Assembly: GCA_030374805.1 (NCBI GenBank)
Contig: JARGSG010000132.1
Coordinates: 62,001-126,000 of the forward strand
From: Gracilaria gracilis
Lineage: Eukaryota > Rhodophyta > Florideophyceae > Gracilariales > Gracilariaceae
Reading direction: 5' to 3'
Length of the DNA stretch: 64,000 nucleotides
Part shown: piece by piece, positions 1 to 10,836 of the stretch
Layout of the letters: each line of letters starts with the position of its first letter
How positions within the stretch are numbered: position 1 is the stretch's first letter
The notes under the pieces: generated by a model
Told to the model about the DNA's origin: nothing
Database searches by the model: none
Seen by the model: only the letters and a program-made list of their open reading frames with translations
Program-made: the position numbers and the translations under genes

Positions 1-1560
1 GGTGAAGATGTTGTAAGGGGAGAGGAGTGGAGTGATGTTGAGAAGAGGGCGTGATTCGAAGAGGGAGGAGTACATTGCGAGGGAGAGGGAGTGGAGGGGT
101 TCAAGGGCTTTTCCCTTTGTGTTGCGGGAGATTCTGGGCTAACGAGCGAGGAGAGCGTCCAGTGATTGTTGGAGGAGAGTGGGGTGTGATTTGCGTGCGG
201 CGAGGGTCTGGTGCTGAGTTCGGGGGGAAGGGGATTGAATATGTAGGTGGAGGTCTGTGCGGGAGACGGTGCATCTATGACAAGGGTGTTGAAGGCGAGT
301 TCTATGGGAGATGGAGAGGATGTCTTTTGCTTTGGGGATGTCAGCGCAGTAGCTGGCGATGATTGGGTGACAGTGGCGGAGAACGCCATGGGCGTCACGG
401 AAGGGGAAGCCGTTGAGACCGGAGGAGAGGAGGGGGCCGAGGAGGTTGGAGATGGCGAGCTGAATGAGTTCCATTTTGGTTGTGGCGCGGGATGGGAGAG
501 GAGGTTCGAGGGATGGAGTCGTGGTCTTGGGAGGGGTTGGTTGGGAGGAAGTAGGTTGGCAATTACCCGAGAAGGGTGAGGTGTTCGGTGATGCACTTGC
601 GACGGAAGGCATCGGAGAAGTTGAGATGTGTGATGTGAAGGAGGTAGGAGGTTATGGAAGAGGATTTGAGCGAGGTGGAGCACTTGTCGGAGTAGATTTA
701 GACCAAGCCGATGAAGAAGTCGATACCGGTAGAGTTGGGGGTGTGCCTGATGCAGGAGTCGTTGGAGAAGTGCATGATTGCGGCTTTGAGGGCGGGGACT
801 GCTTCTTTTCAGAGGGTGGAGTCCTTGGGGTGGGCGAAAGCGGGAGAGCCGGAAGGGGTTGTGTGGGAGACGGGGTGGGAGAAGGTGTTGCGGAAGTGTG
901 CGAGGGCGAATGGTTGTTAGAGAACCTGGATGGGGTCCTTTCGGAAGATGGTGGTGGAGAAGAGCTGCTGTGGGTCGGAGAGGGTGGTGGGAGCGAAGCC
1001 GATGTTGCTGACTCGGTGTTGGAAGAGGTCTATTTGAAGTTTGAGACACTGGGTGGCAGAGAATACAGCGTTGTAGAAGGCGGATTTGGAGAAGGCGGGT
1101 TTGTGGAGGAGGGAGATGAGTTTGTCAGCCTTTCGGAGGCTGAGGGAGGAGGTGATGGAAGAGATGTAGAGGACCATGCGTTTGAGGTGGAGGTTGTTGA
1201 GGAGAAGGAAGGAAGGGGGAGGAGGGGGAGGAGGGGAGGGAGAGATGGAGCAGACGAGCGTGGTGGCGATGTGGTAGACGCCCTGAGTGTGGAGGGAGAG
1301 GGAGAGTTGCTGTTGGTAGTAGGAGTCGTCGTCTGGGATGGGGACGTTTTCGGAAGGGCGGTTTGTGGGAAGGGGAGGTTTATGGAGGTGGGGGTAGACT
1401 TGTGAGGCTTGATGCGTGTGGGGAAGTGAGGGAGGCCTCCGCCTGGGGAGAGGAAACGCTTGTTTGGGTTGAGGCGATTGGGGCATCTCCTCTGGTGCCT
1501 TTGGATGGCGGGGATGGTGCGGGCGAAGAAAGAGCAGCCTTCAAAGCAGCAATTGGGCAT
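1..1560 (-). pseudogene. Decayed Plavaka/KDZ-like transposase (C-terminal side runs off the left edge)
   Basis: Read on the minus strand, a Cys/His finger-like start (MPNCCFEGCSFF, with C..C...H..C spacing) near 1560 is followed by open stretches in changing frames (1486-917, then 612-139), broken by at least three stop codons and frame changes between 917 and 612. The last stretch contains HGVLRHCHPIIASYCADIP and then PC.RC. This resembles the 'DxHGV...HP.ia.y.aDiPe....PC.rC' signature I associate with KDZ/Plavaka transposases. Just downstream (140-1) is PLLSPYNIFT, also typical of that region. The frame is still open at position 1, so more lies outside the window. The element is dead as written. 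Family name is from memory of the motif; another transposase family is possible. Confidence 0.4.
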
Positions 1561-1743
1561 GGCGGGGAAGGTTGGGGGAGGGGGGGGTGGAGAGGATTGG
1601 AGGTACGTAGCGGGGAGCGTAATATGACGCACGGACGGTGGGACAGAGTGATGGGGATGACTGCACGTGATTCGGAGGCGTTTCATATATTTAGTATACG
1701 AAAGCCTGATGTGAAAGGTGTTGACTAGTGAACCGATCTCCAC

Positions 1744-2387
1744 AAACTGAAAAGGTATTCGATTTATTTGTATACTCCTATTCCTATTCGATAAACAGCT
1801 TTTTAAATTTCTATCTAAGTGTCTATCTCGCTATTCGCCACCGTATACATGAACGTAGGTGACACTAAGACACTTACATTGTGCTGCGAAACTACCATAA
1901 ACGAAAGAAGTATGATAGTTTCCCTTCCATCCAAACTAGCAAAGATGGAAACAATTTGGAATAATTCGTTCGAAAAAAACTAGCTCAAGTGGAAAGGAGG
2001 AAATATTTTCGGAAATTAGCACTTCCAAAGTTGGATAAATTCACCGGTTTTTCGTTCGTTTTAATTCGGTCATTTTTGACCTCCAAACTAGCATTCCGAT
2101 AACATCGATGCGGTCGGTGTGACGCCAAATAGAGTGCCAGCGGAGAAAAGCATTGGTTTCGCTCAACAGACTGCAAACCGGGAGAAAGAAGGAGTGAGAT
2201 GTGTGCGGCCAATTGCCTAACATGAAACAGAGAAGGGTAGTGAGAGAAGAATAAGGAATGTGGTTGATGGATTGGAGGTGTTCAAGTTTTGGGGGGGGGC
2301 GATTAGTGACAAGAACTTGCGCACGGGAGATGAGCACGACGTAGAAGTGGTGGATCAGCCAAAGACATTGTCAGAGGGACAGCAATA
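1744..2387. other. Non-coding, AT-rich
   Basis: No convincing coding frame. AT-rich next to the G-rich plus strand on either side. I see no repeat or RNA signature. Confidence 0.4.
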
Positions 2388-2730
2388 GTGGTGGAGAAGG
2401 ATTTTGAAAGGAAGGACGACGTACAAACGGAACGGAGTCCGGAAGTGAGTGTCAGGGAGACGGTGTCACCAAGGCCCCAAGTCAGGCGCGTAAGTCGTAA
2501 CACCGTTCTACCACCGAATGATGTAGAAGACGAAAGTTACGGCGGCCGTGGAGAAATTGGAGGTAGAATTCGAGTAGATAACACACGTGACCGGGTAGGA
2601 ATTGAGGAGAACTTAAGCGTATTGCCAAGGTCTGCACCCGTTCACAGGGTAAATTCCCTGAAGGAAAAGTTGGGAAATACGAAGGAAGATCACTATTCAT
2701 TGATTGTGAGTTTGAAGCTGACACAGCAAG

Positions 2731-4045
2731 GTGGGACGGCTGAGGAAGGAAAAAAAACGGCAAAATTTGTTGATCGAGATTCTTCAGGAGGCCTTGAAGG
2801 GAGGGAAGCAAGGTGGTGGAGGCAAGAAGGTGAGGGGGCACCGAAAACATGGTATTGGAGTGGAAGAATGCTTTTATGGATTCGCAAGGGCTGTATATGA
2901 TATGATTCTTCATTATGCTAAGTTCAAGCCGTCTGAAATTTATTTAGACACGGAAAACGTTGGTAGAAGCTAAAAGAACAGGATTGAGACGGTGGGAGCA
3001 AGTAGAGAGGGGAGCATGTTTGTAGTTGGGGAGAAGGAGATGGTGTTTAGGTGCCCAATTAAGGTTGCATATGAGATGAAGGCGTACAAACCATCGAAAA
3101 TGGGTGGAAATGATGTGTTGTTGAAGTATTTAATCGAGACAGAAATAACGGGAGATATGTGGGATAAGGGAAGCGTGGAGGACACAAGAGTGCGTGGAGA
3201 ATGTAAGGGCGGACAAGTGTCTGAGGCAGCGGATGAAGCAGACGATAAGAGATTTGATTGGGGTTGGAAAGTGGGCTGCTTGGGAGGGAAAATCCTCTTT
3301 ATTGTGATATGATTTGATTGGGAAGCGGGAAAAGCATAGCGAGGGGAAGGAGTTTGGTTAAGAGTTGAAGACGCAGATGAAAGGGGATCGCGAGAAGCTT
3401 ATGGGACGGGAAGAGGATTGGATGAACAAGTTTTGTACTTGGGGAATGAGCCGTTTCGAAGATCTTTCGTTCCCTGGGTCAACTGTCCATGCTCCACCGT
3501 GGGGCTGTGATGAAGAAGATAAGTATTTCAAGAATGAAATGGTGGTGGTTGTGTTGGAGGAGTATATGGGATACGCAGGGGGTACCAAATTTGATGGGGA
3601 AATGCATTATAGGGATAGGAAAGTGATGCACCTTTCCAGACTTGATGTGTGGATTGGATGTGTACTGAAAACTATGAACGAGGGTGTGGGGCGTGGAGGA
3701 CAAAGGAAGCTCTTGTTTTCTACATTGTATGGGAGGTATCTGCCAAAGGCAGTGGAGGGTATGTTGAAGGTTGCATGGGAATTGGTGAGAGACGAGCACG
3801 GCGGAGAGTTCGAGAACGATGGGTATTTAGTGGGATCTGAGGTGTGCGTTCGGGAATTCGGAGAGAAGTGCGACGGTTGGGCTGTGGATTCCATCGAGGG
3901 AGAAGGTATATATAGGGGTGAGGGAGGAATACTTTATGGCGAATTTAACATGGAGACTTGGAACGGTTCTTTACGGCTACATAGCAGCGTGCCGACCGAA
4001 AGAACCCAGTTTCAGTCGTTCGTTTGGGCACTGGGGAGACTGTAG
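2731..4045 (+). other. Unassigned open frames, possibly one decayed ORF
   Basis: Plus-strand frames 2731-2973 and 2992-3312 share a phase and are split by one stop. 3365-4045 (226 aa, rich in Trp, Gly and Glu) follows in another phase. The plus strand is strongly purine-rich, so the minus strand also carries long open stretches (2913-2482, 3799-3479, 3894-3607), and the coding strand cannot be decided from composition. No domain is recognised. It lies between transposon relics and is most likely another decayed mobile element, but a real unknown gene at 3365-4045 is not excluded. Confidence 0.2.
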
Positions 4046-4500
4046 GGTTGGGGCAGAAAGAAGAGAGAGGAAAGGGTACGATGATTTAAAGGGAAGGAGT
4101 GGAGATAGCTGTGGGATGATGACGAGTTGGTATATCTCCTTCACCCCATACTTATCTCCAATCTTTCCTATTGAAGAGGGTGGTAGTGATTGGTTTATGA
4201 AAATCCTATGGAATGAGTGCTATGCGGGGGTGTGATGTAGGGCCTGGAAATTGGGTAGCGGTAGAATCTGTTGAGGTAGAATCTATGGAAACGACAGTGA
4301 AGGCGGGAAGTGAAGTGGGGTGCGGGGTAGTTCTGGCGAAGAACATGAAATGTGTTGTAGAAAGCAGACTTGCGGCACGCTAACCGGAACCTCCACCTCT
4401 ACGGAGGATCACTCGGTCAAACGCGACGCGCGAAGCAACACTCGAGTCGAGAAATTCGCCTTCGCAGGGCAATGGACGCGCAGCGGTAACGAAAACTCGT
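4046..4500. other. No recognisable gene
   Basis: Short open stretches in several frames, none with a motif I can name. Confidence 0.3.
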
Positions 4501-4512
4501 CAAGGCCGGCAT

Positions 4513-4833
4513 GTGTATGTACAGGAGTACATCGTCGACCAAATTGTCGGGCATTCCAGGAATGAGAAGGGTATAATTCGCTACGACATCCCCTCATACG
4601 GGTATGATCTGGCTCAGGACACCGCGGAGCCGATCGGGCACCTCCCACTTTCAAATTTGGTGCAATCACCGTCGAACGGGAACATACCCTCCAGCGACGC
4701 TGGAAAATTCCCAAGTAGGATTATGAAACCGTGTAAACGGGAAGAGTTGAAAAATACACGTCATGGACGGGAAGATGTCACCGCTCGCTGGTTGATATTC
4801 CGACAGCGGTCGTGCCTATTGTTTCGCGGATAA
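4513..4833 (+). pseudogene. Chromodomain-like tail of a retroelement integrase (relic)
   Basis: The plus-strand frame reads YIVDQIVGHSRNEKGIIRYD and then a GYDLAQDTAEPIGHLP stretch. This matches the chromodomain pattern 'veKIl.hR...g...YlVkW.GY...dTWEP...L'; the usual W of W.GY is S and TWEP is TAEP, so it is decayed. Chromodomains of this kind sit at the C-terminus of chromovirus-type Ty3/gypsy integrases. No integrase core is visible upstream in the same frame. It is opposite in direction to the retroelement relic at 7.4-9.1 kb, so it probably belongs to a different element. Confidence 0.45.
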
Positions 4834-4970
4834 ACCCCAATGCGGTTTTCACCCAGCTCAACGGACGTCACATAGCAAGCATGGTTTTACCTTTTGGAAG
4901 TGAGTGCATTTCGACGCGAACCGCTTAAGTAGCCGGTTCACTACGGAGGACTACAAAACACGTCTTAGAC

Positions 4971-5003
4971 GAAATAAACCCACAAGCAGGTGGTTTATTT
5001 GAT
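4971..5003. terminator. Inverted repeat with AATAAA on both strands
   Basis: The arms AAATAAACC and GGTTTATTT pair around a spacer of about 11 bases. Each arm carries AATAAA in its own direction, so this may act as a shared polyadenylation region for the plus-strand chromodomain relic and the minus-strand relic downstream. Confidence 0.35.
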
Positions 5004-5004
5004 A

Positions 5005-6997
5005 CTATTCAGACCCAGTCCTACTGTTTGTCGTCATTTCCCTCATTCGGAGGTTATATACCGCCAAGGCGTTGCGCAAGGGCTTCCCGCATTGCGGCAA
5101 AATCGCCAGTCGCCGTATCGGCGCCCAGCCCAACCTCTCTGAGGAACTGCGCGACCACAGCCTCGGGATTCGCACCCGTCTGGGGAGTACTTCCGGCAGC
5201 CACCGTGGAGGCCGGAGCAGCTGGAGCTGACGCTTACGCCTCAGGAACGGGCTCAGACTCTTCTGGGACATGCTAGTCATCCTCCGGAGAAGTACCGACA
5301 AACATCGCGTCGCCATCACCGCCCGCCGCGTCAGGTTCATTGTCCAACATGGGCTCGCTCTCCCAGCTTGAGCGGTAGTAATTGTCTGAATCAACGAACC
5401 CAATCGGACGACAGATTGGGGTCTCCCTTGGAGCATTCCGGAGTTCGGCCGCTTCGATAGCGAAAATCTCCCGTTGTTCCCACGGATCGAAATAGACGAA
5501 GTTTTCCGCCAAGGTGGTATTCCACCCCATGCCTGGGCCATGTCCTCCACCACCGGTGAGCTGGCCACTCTGCCCGATCGGGACAATTTTCCAGTCAATA
5601 ATGTCGATATAATTGAGGAGTTCGAGGACTTCTTCGGCGTTAGCCTGACCCTCAAGGAGGATACTGAGATCCAGTTAACGGGGACCGGCCCGCACGCGCG
5701 GAAGAAGGAAACACAGTCCGTACTGGTCGTAGGCCTCGCTCAGGATATATGCGGCAACGCGGATAGCCCACTCGGTAACGACCACCTACCAAAGCCCGCT
5801 ACGCGGATCCGTGAGGAGGTATGACACTAAACAGGTGAATATCGGAGGTAACTCGATATAGCACCCCCGGCACGCCTCAAGCTCAGCCCACCAGGCTGGC
5901 AGAGGGACATACAGACCATGTCGGTGAGCAGGAGCAATGCGCTCTACTTCCACGTTTTGATACGCAATGAAGTACCCGCCCCGGGAAAGGCAGGGACACT
6001 CAAAGCGGATGAATTCCTGATTGAAGGCGGATCAGCAACGAAGCGCTAAGTAACGGATTTCGTCCCAGATGATCGGTCTCTGCTAACACAGTGCTCCTTT
6101 CCGAACAGCCTGGATTCGTCGCCAAGAGAAAGTCTCTAACGGTGAAATTTGGTCGCAGTAGCTCATCTCCTGGCGAGTGCAGTACTGCTCGATATCGAAC
6201 CTCATCTCTTGCGGGATGAGGAACTCGAAAAGAGCCCCGTTTTGCCGGTGATACCCAATCATCACAAGCGCGGCATGAGCCTGAGCTCGGAACTCGCCCG
6301 CATAGCCGAGAAACTGGTGTGCAGGCACGGCAATGCGCCAGCGCCTATCCAACGAAGTGGTGTAAATAACCGACAGGTACCCGGGAGACGCTCGCTGCCG
6401 TCGACATACTGAGAAATCAGTTCGTCGTCGAAAAGCGAGATCGGGTGGAACAACGGCGCAAGCCAGGGGCGCATCGCTTTTTGTTGATAGTTCGGATGGA
6501 GCCCCACAAGGGATTCGTAAGACGGCCAAGTGACACCCGCCCCGGAGCCGGTGGATGCCCCCACATGGGACGAATCGCCACCGTCCCGGATGGTTGCCCC
6601 TGGTTCGCACCAGTCTGTTGCCCGCTTTGCAGTAAGGACATGGAACAGAATCCGGTGAATCTCCGGTGGGGGGTTGTTGGTTGCCACTTATGGTGAGCTC
6701 GACGACAGGAGTCGGAGAAGGAAAGTCGTTGATAACCGAGGTGTCAGGAGAAAGCGTTGGAGCGATGGGAACTGGGAGTGGGGGAGTGCGCGCTGGTGGC
6801 AAAAGAGAAATTCCCGGCGAGCCGGACGATGGCATGCTTTTATTCTCCATAGTTGCCGCCGTCGCTTCCCTCTTCGAGGTGATACTTCCGCCTAAGGAGG
6901 GGTACACACCCAAATCGGTGACTGTCAGGCCTCCCGTTGGAATCTGACAAACCGACGACATCGGAATATATTTCTGGTCATAATGGCCAGTCTGCAA
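5005..6997 (-). pseudogene. Decayed long minus-strand ORF, unknown family
   Basis: Successive minus-strand stretches look like protein but change frame: 6997-6600, 6640-6370 (PNYQQKAMRPWLAPLFHP), 6380-6083 (RWRIAVPAHQFLGYAGEF), then through 5880-5690 (HRHGLYVPLPAWWAELEAC), 5655-5276 (DPWEQREIFAIEAAELR) and on to about 5050 (AVVAQFLREVGLGAD). Together they would make more than 600 residues, with an Ala/Pro/Thr-rich tail and an acidic segment. At least three in-frame stops and several frame changes break it. I do not recognise the fold. Its position next to a retroelement protease relic on the same strand suggests a retroelement protein, but a captured host gene is possible. Confidence 0.35.
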
Positions 6998-7439
6998 CTC
7001 AACCCACTCGTGGGGATGCTATCCGCGCTGCGGAACACTCAATCCCATCCCCCGCCGCTTCGTCTAAAGAGGGGGAGGAGGTTACTTCTGCTGAAGGTAA
7101 ATCGCCGTCGCAACAGGAAGAAGACATCCGTGGTACAAGGCAGGCTGTTGGCACGCCGGAAATCCCGCGGGACAAGCCGCTTCAGACGCAGGAACCCATT
7201 GCGTCTGGTTTGCAAGGCCCGAATACGGGAGGCGTAGCCACGCCACAAGCGGCGGATGTACACGCAGAGGCGGACAAAACAACCCCACCCCCGCACAAGG
7301 CGAGCCGTGATCGGATCAGAATACCAGCGCAGCTGGGGCATGAAACTCCGTTGGAGACGAATCAGAACAATCGGTCGCACGCACCCACCGCAACGGCGGA
7401 CACGGCGCTGAAACCAAGCGCTATACGCGGGATGACAAC

Positions 7440-7755
7440 ACTTGTAGTCTCCCACGGTGAGATGAACCTGCTGGCGCCCCAAGTCCAACCGGGTTTGCAG
7501 TAACTCCAAAGTGGGACAGCCTATGATCACATCAGATGGTGTATGCTGTACCAAAAGGAAGTCTAACAAGATGCCGTTCTCACCAAATGACAGCGGCACT
7601 TTCGAAACACATCCAAGGACACCAGCTTCCGTTCCGCCTGCCACTGTGACTCTCCTCCTCGTAGGAGCGGGAGTGAGCGTTAAATGCTCACAAATACTCC
7701 TCGATAGAAGGTTCGGAACGGCGCGAGATTCCAAGAGAGCATTTGTTTGTGTGCC
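7440..7755 (-). pseudogene. Retropepsin-like aspartic protease relic (Ty3/gypsy-type)
   Basis: The minus strand reads ESRAVPNLLSRSICEHL, then a VTVAGGTEAG segment, and then SDVIIGCPTLELL. This follows the retropepsin layout: 'DSGA..n..s' active-site turn, a flap region, then 'D.IiG.d.L'. The active-site DSGA has become ESRA, so the catalytic Asp is lost. This domain normally follows the gag zinc knuckles in Ty3/gypsy elements, which is the order seen here (knuckles at about 8.3-8.4 kb upstream on the same strand). No reverse transcriptase YxDD core was found downstream. Confidence 0.5.
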
Positions 7756-8269
7756 CTACAGCTTGCTCGGCAAATTTATGAGACGACGGGGAAGAACCCT
7801 CGTCGTCAAAACAGAGGCATGCTTGATGGGCTCGCTCTCCGATAAGAGGGGCTTCAAACCCTTCTTAGCCTCCTAGAACTCCGCACGGAGCAAATATCCG
7901 AAGATGAGGCCACAAGAAGCGTTAGCGAGGTTCGCGAGGAGGTTCTGTATACCCACCTGGTCCTGTAGACTAGACGACTTTTTGCGGGTTTTCCGCCGTT
8001 CTTCGTCTTCTCTCTGGGCTTCTTACAAACCAGAGAGCGAGGGAGAGATACCTGATTCAAAAGAACATCGCTTTCAATCATGTCTTGGCGAGGCTACTTC
8101 AAGAAAGCCTGACTATCCGCATTTTTCTTCGCTGCGGCCACGACATTGGTCCTTGCATTTCTTTGGACAAGAAAGACTAGGTCAGTTTGGTCAGACTTCT
8201 TCAACTTCAGTTCTTCTTCACACTCAGGCTTATCGTCTGTCAAGCCGGTCAGGGGAGCTTCCTACTTTT

Positions 8270-8400
8270 TACCTTTCGACCATAAGGGGGTATTGGTATG
8301 TCCAAACTTTTCACAACGGGGGAATTTCGTATCATGGTGAGGGTTGGCTGGACAGCGACTTGCGTTATGACCGGGCATACGGCTTTAGCTGCATGTAAGT
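8270..8400 (-). pseudogene. Degraded gag zinc knuckles
   Basis: Minus-strand reading gives CS*SRMPGHNASRC, a CCHC knuckle with the second Cys replaced by a stop, followed by a second copy (C...FGH....W) with its last Cys lost. A helical stretch AQSKTVEQLKSKIDQLV precedes it at about 8.5 kb, as expected for the end of a capsid domain. It belongs with the protease relic and the gag start at 8.9-9.1 kb. Confidence 0.5.
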
Positions 8401-8449
8401 TGCATTTATCTATCGCCTTCAAGAAAATCAAATGTCTTCGTTACTAACA

Positions 8450-8889
8450 GAGTTAAAATTTTGAACTTCCCCACCAACTGGTCGATTTTGCTTTTCAACT
8501 GTTCAACCGTTTTAGATTGAGCGTTCGGCCTCGAAAGAATCATAAGCTCTGCTGGTTCTCCCTGATAAACGGAACTTTCAGTTGGAAGGAAGGACTTTTG
8601 GCCACTCTCATACTCTTTCTTTCTGTCCTTTTAACAAAATAATCATTTAACGAACCGTACATTACAAAAAGAGTCGGTTATGAAAACCTAGAGTCAAAAT
8701 TGAAAAGAAATTGAATAAAATTATATTCTTGAATCCAGTTTGGGGATAAATTGTGTTTACATGAGTTAAAGAGCCAAAACTAATTTTGGCATTAAGTTTC
8801 AGAGACCACAATTTTTTTTGTTCAGGAGGATGGCTACGCGGGCATTGGGCATTGAGGCGCTTTTTTACATTTTGATAACAAATTGCTTT
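8450..8889. other. AT-rich spacer inside the retroelement relic
   Basis: AT-rich, with T-runs and no open frame except the short helical gag-like stretch near 8.5 kb. It separates the gag N-terminal part from the knuckles and may be an insertion or decayed gag. Confidence 0.3.
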
Positions 8890-9117
8890 TTATTTGGGAC
8901 TTCTACCCGTTGCAAATTTTTGGTAGTAGAGATTGAAAGGGTCACCTTTTAAATGACAGAGTAGCTGCAGTGCTTTATTGATATTCGATTCTCCACGCAT
9001 GAGTACATTTTCGTATGCAAAGAAAAAATGTCCAACATTAGATGATCGTTTACTGTCAAATACTATGCGAGTAAAGCTAAGCAATTGTGCGGTTGAAGTC
9101 GATGCCATGTTATGCAA
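8890..9117 (-). pseudogene. gag capsid N-terminal fragment (Ty3/gypsy-like)
   Basis: The 75-residue minus-strand frame starts MHNMASTSTAQLLSFTRIVF and continues with a HFFFAYENVL...ALQLLCHLKGDPFNLYYQ pattern, like the first helices of Ty3/gypsy capsids ('F.F..FE.....A..lL.g.A...y'). The frame stops at 8890. Upstream (plus side) it is interrupted at 9150 by the transposon nest, so its leader or LTR would lie beyond 20.6 kb. Confidence 0.45.
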
Positions 9118-9133
9118 AAAGAACCTTAGAATA

Positions 9134-9150
9134 CTGTACCGTGTAGCTGA
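9134..9150 (+). repeat. Left copy of near-direct repeat flanking the transposon nest
   Basis: CTGTACCGTGTAGCTGA, directly before CTAG at 9151. A near copy (TGTACCGTTGTAGCTG, one extra T) follows the last CTAG at 20602. Confidence 0.5.
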
Positions 9151-10525
9151 CTAGACCTTATCCCTCCCCACAATTTCGCGCACGTGTAGCACGTGCACAC
9201 TGGCACGCACACACACGTGCACGCGTGTCCACTTGTGCGCGGGTTACACGGTGCGCCGGAGGGAGCAAGGAGCGTGACCAATTTCGCACGACGACCACCC
9301 GCCGACGACGACGACGCACTCGTTGCGATCGCCGACCACGACGGCGTGCTGGCGCCGACGGCAACGGCGTGCTCGCTTCAAGCGCCGACGGCCACGGCGT
9401 GCTCGCTTCAAGCGCCGACGGCGATGGCGCGCTCGTTTCGACCACCGACAGCGACGGCGTGCTCGCTTCAGCCGGCAGCGGCGACGGCGCGCTCGTTTCA
9501 ACCAGCGGGGGCGACGGCGCGCTCGCTTCCACCGCCGACTTTGACGGCGTGCTGGCCTCAACTGCCCCGATCGCCTTCCATAGTTCGTGCCACCACAGCA
9601 CCAAGACGCCTGTCACCCACCAACCAGCCCCCGCGCCATTCCCTACACTCTGTACACCCCGCTGCACACTGTCTCAGGGCTAACGTGGCGCCAAGCAATG
9701 CCGCAGAGACAACCGTGGCTGCTCTCCCTCGTCGTTCTATCGCTGTTTCCCCGGCTCCACCAGTGGTTCTGCCCTACATTTTGCAGTGCGCAGCACCGCT
9801 TTCGACCCGCGCACGCCACACATTTTCAACACCGCTAGCTGCTCATAGGTACTGCTGCCTCCGCCCGGACAATACGGACTCCGCAGCGCTAGAGCGCCAG
9901 AACAGTTGCAGTGTTATTGCGGAAGCACCAAGTTGCGCTGTGCACTCACCGGCCTTTCTCCACCGCAATTGCCGCTACTGAAGCAACAACACCAGCCTTC
10001 TGTTGAGCCACCGTGTGAATCACACGCTTGCAACGACCACAACACCACATCTTTCGTCGCGGCAAACCGGGAGCCAAACCCGCCTGGCACCAGCCAACAA
10101 GACCTCCTGGGGTCAGCTCCAGTCTGCCAGCGGTCCTATCATTCCAGGCGATCCACCCTTACCCTGACTGCCTCTTCCCCCCCCACTCTAACAAGCCCCC
10201 CAAACTTAGCTGCGATCATTGGCCTTTTTCAACCACTAGCGCTCCTGTCGTACCACCACTACTCCTAGTGCACCATCACCGCTCTCTACCATGGCGTCTC
10301 CGAGCTCCGCTACAGTGTCCACAACGCGACCGCCGTCTCCACTATCGGATCTTCCTTCCTTGCCCCCACGCCCGGTCTTTCATATCGAATGCCGTTTGCG
10401 ACTTCCAACAGCTGTTTTTTCCCGCGCTCGCTGGTTACGCGTCGCGACCGCTGATCTTAAGTTCATAGTGACTCACAGCTCCTTCGCTGCCTTTGACATA
10501 TGTTTCCCAACACTGGGGTTCAAGC
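9150..10525 (+). repeat. Left terminal inverted repeat of the MULE
   Basis: About 1376 bp, matching the reverse complement of 13478-14911. It ends where the two arms diverge after CAACACTGGnGTTCAAG. Open frames inside (such as 9193-9981) mirror those of the right arm and follow from the repeat; they are low-complexity Ala/Thr/Pro/Arg and I do not call them genes. Confidence 0.8.
9345..9560 (+). repeat. 30-bp minisatellite in the left TIR
   Basis: Imperfect tandem units of about 30 bp built around GACGGCGNGCTCGCTTCA. In one frame each unit encodes a ten-residue block like PTATACSLQA. Seven or so units are visible. The right arm has the matching array. Confidence 0.7.
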
Positions 10526-10836
10526 AGACAAACCATTTCTTCCAATGTGTCCCTTGCTATAATCTATCCTCATTCTCTGGCCACTGGCAATGGCGCACAT
10601 TTTAGTACGGTGAAAGCGATGTTTGTTAGCAAAAAGTCCCCGAGAGCTCAACGCTCATGCGTTGTTGAGTTGCCACGCGGTTTGTTGTACAGTTGGATGC
10701 TTTATTGTGGTATGTTCTAAGGGTAGAAAACAGTCGTTAGTTCCTTATTATGGGAACATTCATATCGAAGAAGCTATCGCATTTCGACTACTCCACATCA
10801 CAAGCGCGCTTTCATCCTCCACCACAATACCGCTAA

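Noticed and set aside
139..1405. Plus-strand ORFs of 110 and 313 codons at 247-579 and 464-1405
   Set aside because: They are Gly/Glu/Val-rich mirrors of the pyrimidine-rich minus-strand transposase relic and have no motif.
6083..6430. Integrase zinc-binding (H2C2) domain
   Set aside because: The order of H, H, C, C and the W...M...v..C..C spacing do not hold up; only a loose resemblance in the RWRIAVPAHQ...DIEQYC stretch.
6937..7503. 188-codon plus ORF as a gene
   Set aside because: It overlaps the minus-strand protease relic region, is of biased composition and has no domain.
9193..9981. 262-codon plus ORF in the left TIR, and mirrored ORFs in the right TIR
   Set aside because: Made by the 30-bp minisatellite and GC bias; the TIR explains them.
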